The position numbers and the translations under genes are program-made. Positions 56,335-64,000 of a stretch of 64,000 nucleotides of DNA are shown in pieces (the first letter of the stretch is position 1; each line of letters starts with the position of its first letter). This stretch comes from Biscogniauxia marginata (Eukaryota; Ascomycota; Sordariomycetes; Xylariales; Xylariaceae). The DNA lies in NCBI GenBank assembly GCA_022695795.1, contig MU404089.1, positions 1 through 64,000 of the forward strand, given 5' to 3'. A model generated the notes under the pieces. It did not search any database. It was not told the origin of the DNA and saw only the letters and a list, made by a program, of their open reading frames with translations.

Positions 56335-57990
56335 TTATTGCCATTTCTTCCACCTCCAGAGCAATTCAATATCATACTCCCTCAGTGCGGTGACTATGCG
56401 GACAGCTTGTTTGCTTAAGTACTCCATGCTTGACGGATGGGTTGGCTGAATAACATCCACCGTTATCTTCCTTAGGGCTGGGACCATGCTCCGTTGTCTA
56501 GTTAGACGCAGGAGGAGATCACCAATCCACTCGCCGTACTCCCTCTCCGCAGTATCTTCATGGCTGAATCTGGAACAGTCTGTCACCGTGCAAATATTTT
56601 CGACGAGTTCCAGCTCTACCAAAGTTGCGGGCAAGAGCGAAGAGAGCTCTACGGCCCAATTTCGGGTTCGAACTAGGATTGTATGGCCGAAAAGCCTCCT
56701 CGCATCGATGGAAAGGTACTTCAGCTTTTTGAATTCCGCCAAGCACTTAATCAGCTCAAAACCCCTCCCTAAGGCCTCAACGCCCGATGCCGATAAACGG
56801 CTCGCTCTGTCTAGTTGCAGACATTCTAGTTGCAGCTCAATGAGACGATCTGAACACTGCGACAGGGCTTCGCTTAAAGTCTTCATGAACGGGCTCCAAC
56901 TCATGTCACGAGGGCCGAGAGAGTCAACCCCATCTAATTCAACAGTTCGCGTAAAACTATAATGCAGTGACTTTAAGTTGTTGCAGGACTCAAGAAGGTG
57001 ATAGAGAACGGTAGGCGAAGTTCCGCTATTGTACAACCGCAAGTCTTGAAGGGCCGAGAGTCGTGCTGTATCCCAAGGTGATAAAAGCGTCGGTGCCGAA
57101 TAGCTGAACAACTGCATCGCTTCTGCGTTAGGTTGGGCGGGTGGGCGACCAAACCAATGGCCGTTATCACCACACAACTCAAGACGAGTAGTCGTGCCGT
57201 CGATCCAGGACCTGAAGACCGTGGGGGCAATACCAGCGATACCTTCGATGCCACTTTTAGGTACCCGGAATCTAGCACACGCGACCGACTTCACAGGGCT
57301 TGCAGCACTTTCATCAGTACGGAAATCAAATAGGTTCCGTGGCGTGCTAAACATAGCACTTTGGTATTCTCGAGACATGGGGAGTTGTATAAGGATATCG
57401 TCAATCAGCTCTGAAAGGCCTAATATGACTTCTGTGAGTCGAACAAATAGACCATGAGAGGGGGCTGTGGTCTGCGCAGTCCGTACTTGTTCCGAACGGT
57501 GGAATTCCGGGAGAGAAACGGGTTCCAGGTATAACTTGGCCCGGCGGATAACGTCCTTCTCAAATTGCGTGAATGGCAATTTGACGATGGATGCGACATT
57601 GTCATTCCAGCATATCAATCCTTCCTTGGTAGTGTAGCCCGGTGATCGTAGCAAATACGAAAAGCTGCGGATGAATGGACGTAGAGAGGGATTGGATATT
57701 ATAGACCGAAAGAGGAGTACGAGTTTGTCTGCACGAATGACCGCCGGATTCCGATACAACAACGGCTGGCCGATGACAAAACATCCCCTGGAGGTGAGAC
57801 AGAGATTATAAAGCGACTTGCGCTGTCTAATAACGTGTGGCGGGTCAGGGAGGAGTGCTGTTGGCGACCTTCCGGGGTCGAGAAATTTGAAGGCCAACCC
57901 CAGTACTTCAACCGGAAGCTCATAGATTAGAGGCACTTCTGAGTCCCCGGGTGACTTGATATCTCCATAACTTTCTTGGTCATTTTCCAT
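56335..57990 (-). CDS. F-box-like / leucine-rich hypothetical protein
   Basis: A single exon of 551 codons from ATG 57990 (MENDQESYGDIKSPG). Near the start IYELPVEVLGLAFKFLDPG, then RKSLYNLCLTSRGCFVIGQP and LLYRNPAV fit a fungal F-box-like entry (LP.EVL..IF..L, then LCL.SR.....P.LYR). The following ~400 residues hold leucine-rich text of irregular repeat form, for example LSALQDLRLYNSGTSPTVLY and LLESCNNLKSLHYSF. The protein ends in a Trp/Lys-rich tail. Such proteins may recruit substrates to SCF ubiquitin ligases, but no partner can be named. No stop or frameshift is seen. Confidence 0.85.
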   Translation of the reverse strand: MENDQESYGDIKSPGDSEVPLIYELPVEVLGLAFKFLDPGRSPTALLPDPPHVIRQRKSLYNLCLTSRGCFVIGQPLLYRNPAVIRADKLVLLFRSIISNPSLRPFIRSFSYLLRSPGYTTKEGLICWNDNVASIVKLPFTQFEKDVIRRAKLYLEPVSLPEFHRSEQVRTAQTTAPSHGLFVRLTEVILGLSELIDDILIQLPMSREYQSAMFSTPRNLFDFRTDESAASPVKSVACARFRVPKSGIEGIAGIAPTVFRSWIDGTTTRLELCGDNGHWFGRPPAQPNAEAMQLFSYSAPTLLSPWDTARLSALQDLRLYNSGTSPTVLYHLLESCNNLKSLHYSFTRTVELDGVDSLGPRDMSWSPFMKTLSEALSQCSDRLIELQLECLQLDRASRLSASGVEALGRGFELIKCLAEFKKLKYLSIDARRLFGHTILVRTRNWAVELSSLLPATLVELELVENICTVTDCSRFSHEDTAEREYGEWIGDLLLRLTRQRSMVPALRKITVDVIQPTHPSSMEYLSKQAVRIVTALREYDIELLWRWKKWQ

Positions 57991-58388
57991 CTTGAGAATA
58001 GTTAGTAAGATTGAAAAGAGGATGGAGGTAGTAATGGTTGCGATAAGATTTCTTGTATGAGAGAAGAGAAGCGTTGTAACCCCTCATCGAGATGTAGAAA
58101 GTACCTACCTTAGGTAAATAAAGCCGTTTAATCGCTGCCTAATAAACACTTGGGAGTCGAAAATATGTAGGTATTCGAGACTAATAAGGTGGTCATAGCG
58201 TCATCCTTATAAAGGTGCATATTAGCAGATAAGTAACTAACTAACGATCGCCTAGGGAGCCGAGTATGGCTAGTGAATCTGCGATATAGAATAAGGAAAA
58301 TGACATGATAAAATTAAATAGGGTTAAGTAAGTAATAAAAATAATATAAGAATATAAATGTTTCAAGTAATTACGATTATTAAATCTA
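57991..58388. other. Spacer upstream of the F-box-like gene
   Basis: Promoter region of the 57990 gene, with a TACCTACCTTAGGTA motif at 58105-58119, grading into AT-rich DNA. Confidence 0.5.
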
Positions 58389-58392
58389 ATAA

Positions 58393-58834
58393 TAACGTAC
58401 CACATAAGCGAGTAAATAAAACAAGCTCGCGAACGAAATGGTTTTCTATATAAAATTAACTTTTTCGAAAATTCATAACTTTACACGTAGAAATCGGAAA
58501 AATCTCGGACCTTTTTTTCTAGTTATATAATTATATAGTTTAATTAAAATAAAATTCAAAAAAATTAATATTTAAAAACACGAAAAGAAAATGCGTAAAA
58601 ACTAAAATCATAACAAAATACACGGACCTTTTTACGTATTTCTTTATATATTTCACTTTTTATTTTTTTGAATTTTATTTTAGTTAAATTATATAGTTAT
58701 ATATCTAGAAAAAAAGGTCCGAGATTTTTCCGATTTCTACGTGTAAAGTTATGAATTTTCGAAAAAGTTAATTTTATATAGAAAACCATTTCGTTCGCGA
58801 GCTTGTTTTATTTACTCGCTTATGTGGTACGTTA
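58393..58834. mobile_element. Palindromic AT-rich element (MITE or foldback type), copy 2
   Basis: Starts TAACGTACCACATAAGCGAG and ends TCGCTTATGTGGTACGTTA. The arms, ~170 bp each, are almost perfect reverse complements around a ~100-bp loop. ATAA lies on both sides (58389-58392 and 58835-58838), a likely 4-bp target duplication. There is no ORF. The loop runs opposite to that of copy 1 (21241-21663). Confidence 0.82.
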
Positions 58835-58838
58835 ATAA

Positions 58839-59241
58839 CTAAACTATCGACGAGAACTACATAGAACAACCCCTAAACTACGGTTTTGACTAAAAAGAAA
58901 AAAGAAAAAAAAGTACTGTTAATAAGAAGCAAAATAGATCGATAAAGTAAGTTGCCTATTTAGGAATTTTAAATCCAATCCTTTGAGGCGATTGGCTGCC
59001 CTCCACGGGACCATGCCGGGGGCTCGTCGTCGGATCATGTCAAGATTGCATCACCCATTGTATCTTCATGGCGTATCCGTGCTATCAGTTAGGTACGTGG
59101 TTTCGAATTTATATATAAAGGAACCCAGTAACTGCCATCACTACATCTTCTTCGGCTTCTTGAATTACTCACTGCACTTAGGTACTTAGCTCTTTAGGTT
59201 GGACTATTGCCTAACATACATCTCTATCGCCATCCATTAAG
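58839..59241. other. Spacer upstream of the small gene at 59242
   Basis: No gene. Probable promoter and leader; short A-rich and TACGTGG motifs only. Confidence 0.45.
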
Positions 59242-59659
59242 ATGTCTTCCTCCATTCCGAACAATCAGGCTGGACGAGAGGCTGACGCCAGCTTCGATAA
59301 AGGCGCATCCTCCGCCATGTCAAACACGGAGTTCTCGAGCAGTATCTATGAATCGCCGAACAGCATCGTGAGCTGGAACCCAATGACAGTGTGAGGGATC
59401 CCATAATTAATATCACCTTGGTAGCAGAGTAATCATAATACGACACGAACGACCCAGCCCACGTCTCTGGCTGGCGAACTTATCAGCAATCAAGATGTGG
59501 TGCAGTCACACCATTATTCCTTTAGTCTGTTGTTCAAAGATTTATTAACTAACGTGGCCGTTATGTCAGGTCGGCAGCGGAACGGCCGGGAAGGCTCAGG
59601 AAAGCCAAAGTTCGAGGAAGCCTAAGGACACAGCAGGAGCTAGTGCTATGATACTGTAG
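59242..59659 (+). CDS. Small hypothetical protein, two exons
   Basis: Exons 59242-59388 and 59570-59659, joined in phase, give 78 residues that start MSSSIPNNQAGREADASFDK and end KPKDTAGASAMIL. The text is Ser/Gly-rich, polar and likely disordered, without signal peptide. The acceptor (TTATGTCAG) is preceded by a CTAAC branch point. The donor could instead be GTGAGG two bases later, which gives another open frame, so the second exon is uncertain. I recognise no family with certainty. Confidence 0.45.
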
Positions 59660-61694
59660 GTGATCTGGCGGAAGATAATTTCAAGGGTTCCGAGTTTCAT
59701 TCACTGTGATATTGAATTGGAGGATAGGTACAAAGGAAAAGAGAAGAAATATATAGAAATACATTTAAACACAATTAAATATTCGACAAGTTGGAACCGA
59801 CTCATACTTAGGCTGAACCGTCCTATTTCATCAAATTCTCTCCGTGAGTTATCCTATGCCAGTCTCATATTGCGATATGCCCCCGATCCTTACCAACTCT
59901 CATTGATATCCACCCAGTTACACAGCCGGGTGAATGTTGGAGCTACGTAAAATCACTTTTTTTGTATGTTTCCACTACTCTAATAATACTCTTAGGCCTT
60001 CAAACAGTTCACAGTCACAAGTTTGTTCTTCGCAGTCCCGTGCAAGCCTTGAGAAATGGGAGGAGGATGTATGTGAAGCCCTGAAGACGTGGAAGTCCAC
60101 GCTAATATGGTAGAATAGCCAATTACTCAAACCAACCTCTATAGTGTGGCCCACTCATTATCACACTGGACACATTTTTTCCTCGAAGACAATCATCTGC
60201 GGCTTGAAGCCTTCCTCACCAAGGCATCTATGGCGACACCCGCGACTATGGAGATCAAAATGATCTACTTCAGCTCTTGTCTCGTGGTACCTGCTTGCGT
60301 CGATAGTACCATTTCATGTGATCAGTGCGAGACATTGCCCAGTCGCGATCGAAGCCGGACTACATGCCGGCGTCGGTCGTAATCTAGCACCTTCCGCTGT
60401 GTTCCGTCCTTATCCTCCACTGCGATATCGACCATGGCGAGAAACTCCTATTTGAAGCTCTATGAACCGTGTTGAGCCCGACTATACCCTCATTCCTGGA
60501 ATCCTAACCAATGAAATTGAATATCCGAAGGGTCCCAGCCATCATGAAGAAGTCAAGCATCCGCAACCCAGCCAATGGCCTTCGTGAATTTATCCATTGG
60601 TACAGGGAGAAATCCGGAAAGTAGGCAGAGTTGTATAAGTACAACATAGAGTCGGGTTAAGCGAGTACCAGACATATATATACAAGATACAGGATACTTA
60701 CAGGGCCGCAATAATAGTGGGCCCAACTCATATTCCAACTACTCCTTCGTGCAATTCGTCACTGAAGTCCTAGATATGGAGTATTTACATTTGTTTTGCG
60801 TCGGGCCGTTCCCCATTTTTAAGCAGTGAGTCCAAGTTAGGTGTTGGTTACCACGAGGGCGGCCGTGGCTATGCGCATAATAGAGTGGCTCCACCTAAAG
60901 AGAACCACGACTGAAGCACCCGAAAAGCTCCGGCGTATAGGATCTCTTCGAATATACGAGGCGTGGTGTGCAGCCTTGTGTCTCAGCAGAATATATCCAG
61001 CAGGCTGCACAGATTTGTGTCATGCGAACAGTATGTCATGCTGTTGGTTGTATGGTTCCACACCTACTAGTTCCTTGATCCAACATGAGTGGACGGTCAT
61101 GGGAATAGGCATATCACTTTGACACGTCCAAGTCCTCCTTATCACCGGAATGATTGGTGATATCCTCTATACGTGGGACCATAGGCATACTAAGCTCGAT
61201 TATGGCTTTTCGCTGCCGCCTTTGACTATTTGGTATTATTGGTATCTATTCAGAGCCTCTATCAATTATCCGGCGCGTAGAGAGGACACACATGTGTGTT
61301 GATAAGTGTAGAATGGTTATCACATGGCGAGAAACGAATAAAAGTTATCGAGCATGGAATATGTACATCTGTATCCAAGATATGAGAGGACACCGGAAAG
61401 CATCATACAGTTAGGCGCCGGGCAACACCGCCAAGTCGGTCCGTAGGTTGCCCAAACTGGCCTAGGCAACCGTGCTCTATAAACCCATGGTAATCTACGA
61501 CACAGCCTCTACTCTCCGTCTTTGAGCCGCGGTCGAGATACAGTAATGAGCTAACCCTCTATTACATCAGTTCATATAAGAGAGATGACAACCTCGCTCC
61601 TAGCAAAGTTTTGTTGCAAGGGAAGCTCGCCTTGACGACTCTGAATATACAACCTTATTATCTTCCGAGTTACATATAGCCCCTATTGCAGACA
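59660..61694. other. 2 kb stretch without a supported gene
   Basis: Several short frames (59660-59950, 60146-60382, 60841-61122) lack motifs and splice support. Parts such as FLEDNHLRLEAFLTKASM (about 60178) look protein-like and could be a decayed gene. Nothing firm. Confidence 0.35.
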
Positions 61695-62813
61695 ATGTCG
61701 TCCACGTGGATCCGAGCTGTATGGTCCCAGATATCTGATGCCCGGCGGCACCTTCTTGGCACCAAACATGGCGCAGTTCTTCGGTACTATAACTCTGCGA
61801 AGCGACAACCATACTACGATAATTCCGACTCGAAAGATAGCGCTAAGTATATTGGAAACTCCGGTTCGACATCTCCATGAACCAGCCCTCTGATTGAGAA
61901 TTTAAGAAGTCGATGGAGACGACTGACAAGACTAGTCTTACATAAACGGTACCATCAGATCCAAGGTCCCAGGAAGAACAAATTTGAAAAGGCATATTGG
62001 AATATATCCAGGCAAGATACTAAGCCACTACAACCTTCGGGGACGACAGTCCATTCGGCCACCGAGCACTCAAGATCATCGACCCCCGTCATCCAAACAA
62101 GGCGACTCGAGACAATCTCAAGGCCCGCGACCCCTTTCCTACCTTCTTTCCTACCATATCTGATCCCGCTGCCCGGCAAAATCCCCTCCCCTCCGCTAGG
62201 ATACCCAAGACACACGACGCCACCAACACCCGCAACAGCGACCTATGTTTTCCCCGTGAACCACCGTCTCGAGTACTACGGCCGAGAAAAGAGCGACTTC
62301 CACATCAACTTCGAAGTTCAGCAAAAGCTGCTCGAGCCACTCCAGGCCGCCGAACGCCGCGTCGGCTCCCTCTACGCGTTTCACCTGCCGAGCTCGCACC
62401 TCGTCAACGGCGGCAGCAGCAGGGGGTACGTCAAGATCGGGCGCTCGGACAAGCCCAGCCGGCGCATCGAGACCATCGGCCGGGAGTGCAAGTACACGCC
62501 GCAGCTCGTGACGGTGAGCGAGATGCCGAACTACCCCCGCTTCGAGCGGGTCGTGCATCTGCTGCTGGCCAACGTCCGGATGTACGAGTCCGGCGGCTGT
62601 CCGGGCTGCGCGACGCATTCCCGTCATCGGGAGTGGTTCGATATCGAGGCTCGCGATGCCGAGGCCCTGATTAAGGCGTGGCAGCGGTGGGCCATGCTCA
62701 GGCCGTACGATCGGGATGGGCATCTGCTGCCCGGGTGGCGGCATCGGGTAGAGAAGCTGGACTTGACGGAGCCGCGGTGTTGGGACATGTTTTTGAATGG
62801 ATTGCTACTCTAA
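61695..62813 (+). CDS. T5orf172-domain (GIY-YIG-like) protein
   Basis: Exons 61695-61846 and 61907-62813 join in frame to about 352 residues. The start is ATG 61695 (MSSTWIRAVWSQISDARRHL). The 60-bp intron (GTATAT donor, CTGAT branch, TTTAAG acceptor) removes an in-frame TGA at 61878. A Ser/Thr/Pro-rich linker precedes the domain, which runs from about residue 205 to 310: LYAFHLPSSH, GYVKIGRSDKPSRRIE, CKYTPQLVTVSEMPNYPRFE, RVVHLLLANVRM and CPGCATHSRHREWFDIE. These are the conserved blocks of PF10544, related to GIY-YIG nucleases and common in fungi, where its role is unknown. DNA binding or cleavage is inferred from the fold. The 3' half is strongly GC-rich compared with the flanks. Confidence 0.82.
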
Positions 62814-63452
62814 AGCTAATATGGTGGGTAAATAGGTACAGTGGGTGGTGTAGTTGTGGTTACACGATATCATGGGGCATTGGTCTAACTTGTTTAATCA
62901 CTGATGAGCTGGGTCAGTAGCTCAATAATTTCCCTTTGTGTATGTAGATTGCGTGTCAGCAGATGTTTGCCGCGAGTGGAATTCCTTATGTTTACATTCA
63001 TTTCATCTCCGCGTAGAGGTGCTTGCTCGTTCAAGATACAAATGTACTTGCAGTGTTGGTATGTTGGTATGTTGGCAATGGCGCCAACGCCAACACAGCG
63101 AACTACTAACAAAAAGATTGCTGTTTTAGGCAATGTGAGGGCTGTAGCGTAATTTTAGTGTCGTTCGGCTACCGGGGAGACAGGCTTGGGCCACGTGAAA
63201 TTATGGGGGCTCGGTTGGGCGAGGCCCGTGCTTTGCCGCGTTGCTACATCAACATGGAAACGCAGGGATCAGCGAATCGACTTTTAGGGAAATTGTTTTG
63301 TTCTTTTCCCCTGGGACCCTCACCGCGCATCCTCATTCGAGACAACTCACACGATCCGCGACATAAAGATGTGTTCCTTCTATCGAATTTGACTCGACAC
63401 ACCTCTCGAGCAATTCGACACCACCTTCACACCTACAAAGCTCTGACCAATA
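62814..63452. other. Intergenic stretch before the last gene
   Basis: No gene is seen. It should contain the promoter of the gene that starts at 63453. Confidence 0.45.
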
Positions 63453-64000
63453 ATGGCTTCACCGCTCTCTCCATTAAAAGACGCAATGCTGAACATCTCG
63501 ACACCGCCAACAGCCCGACGGGCCGGCGCCGAGGCCTACGAGGTCACCACCTCCACTGAAGACAACCACAGTCACGAGCACGTAGAGAACGATGCCACCC
63601 CGAGCGCCTCTAGCTCTCCCTTGATAGCCCAGCCCGCCGAGGAGACGGACAACACCACCCACAACCAAGAGAATGTTTCACCGCCTTCGCCCTCGAAGCA
63701 ACGCCACTCAAGGATATTGTCTGGCACCGAACTGACGCCGCTGAAGATATTGAGCGCGAGGGGCGAAGAGCCTGGGACTGGTTCTGGTTCGGACACCATA
63801 TCACCTGAAAAACCAAACTTGACACCAAAGAGTCCCAGAAAGGTCCCTCCCGTGAGGCGATTCCCCGTTAAGATCAGCAATGGCCCCTCGCCGGAGAAAC
63901 CGGTATCGCAGCCGCCACCGCAGCCGCAGCCGCAGCCGCAGCCGCAACCACAATCGGAACCTGAGCAGCAGCAGCCAGCGCCCCAGCAGCGCGAGATAAC
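63453..64000 (+). CDS. N-terminal part of a Pro/Gln/Ser-rich protein, runs off the window
   Basis: ATG 63453 opens a frame without stop to the end of the window (182 codons). It begins MASPLSPLKDAMLNISTPPT and is rich in Ser, Pro, Thr and Glu, so likely disordered. Several S/TP sites followed by basic residues (TPLK, TPKSPRK) suggest phosphorylation by cyclin-dependent kinases. A GTELTPLKILSARG block could be a short binding motif. Near 63910-63960 a CAGCCG repeat codes for alternating Pro-Gln, followed by a Gln run. The name must come from the part outside the window; a chromosome- or nucleus-linked role is only a guess. Confidence 0.75.
   Translation, partial: MASPLSPLKDAMLNISTPPTARRAGAEAYEVTTSTEDNHSHEHVENDATPSASSSPLIAQPAEETDNTTHNQENVSPPSPSKQRHSRILSGTELTPLKILSARGEEPGTGSGSDTISPEKPNLTPKSPRKVPPVRRFPVKISNGPSPEKPVSQPPPQPQPQPQPQPQSEPEQQQPAPQQREI
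63913..63950 (+). repeat. CAGCCG hexanucleotide repeat in coding sequence
   Basis: CAGCCGCCACCG is followed by repeated CAGCCG units, encoding alternating Pro and Gln. It is an in-frame microsatellite likely to vary in length. Confidence 0.85.

Noticed and set aside
62196..62744. 182-codon minus-strand frame over the T5orf172 gene
   Set aside because: A GC-rich shadow; the plus-strand frame holds all conserved blocks.
1..64000. tRNA or rRNA genes
   Set aside because: No cloverleaf with a GGTTCGA-type arm or rRNA-like stretch was found by eye on either strand.

Overview
The window looks like a piece of a filamentous ascomycete (Pezizomycotina) genome. Genes are split by short 50-130 bp introns with GT..AG borders and CTRAY-type branch points. 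The gene families are typically fungal: a HET-domain protein, BTB/POZ proteins, a 2EXR protein, a LysM/hevein chitinase relic, a T5orf172 protein and a small secreted cysteine-rich protein. The DNA has two compartments: gene-bearing sequence of ordinary composition, and extremely AT-rich blocks made of transposons mutated in the manner of RIP (C to T and G to A, so that catalytic and zinc-binding codons have become Asn and Tyr). The exact class is not proven; Sordariomycetes is my guess.

Layout. 1-560 is an AT-rich relic. 1166-2356 is a four-exon cyclase-family hydrolase. It is followed by an AtuA/DUF1446 gene (2682-3840) that is split by a 7.4 kb Ty3/Gypsy element (3841-11225, minus strand, 5-bp duplication CCAGC); the 3' end of the gene resumes at 11226-11339. 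12171-13902 is a sugar/quinate-type MFS permease and 16702-18174 a secreted thioredoxin-reductase-like flavoprotein, both on the minus strand. 18.2-22.7 kb is gene-poor and holds a palindromic AT-rich element. 22773-24535 is a 4-coumarate-CoA-ligase-like enzyme. 25348-25820 is a clean solo LTR. 26324-27237 is a protein resembling the C-terminal region of sterol glucosyltransferases, and 28746-30862 a HET-domain protein.

The second half has a small secreted Kex2-type precursor (31875-32478), a minisatellite, a GPI-anchor exon (34254-34436), an OB-fold (MEIOB-like) gene with an in-frame TAG (35002-36670) and a BTB gene (37401-38627). A second, more heavily mutated Gypsy element follows (39707-46863, duplication TTAAA), containing three further LTR insertions. 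After it come a divergent Tpt1/KptA-family protein (48620-49653), a 2EXR gene with an in-frame TAG (50248-50880), a wrecked LysM/hevein chitinase (50930-51855), a BTB gene (52638-53437), a GNAT acetyltransferase (54694-55428), an F-box-like protein (56335-57990), a second palindromic element (58393-58834), a small gene (59242-59659), a T5orf172 protein (61695-62813) and the start of a Pro/Gln-rich protein that runs off the window (63453 on).

The cyclase, AtuA relic, permease, flavoprotein and CoA ligase in the first 25 kb would fit a decayed catabolic or secondary-metabolism neighbourhood, but they do not form a proven cluster. The most unusual structures are the LTRs. Four LTR types share one 5' half but have four unrelated 3' halves, and each 3' half carries a palindrome centred on CACGTG. 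Both Gypsy copies also keep a small ORF on the strand opposite to gag-pol. There is in addition a 59-bp TG..CA element with its own 5-bp target duplication.
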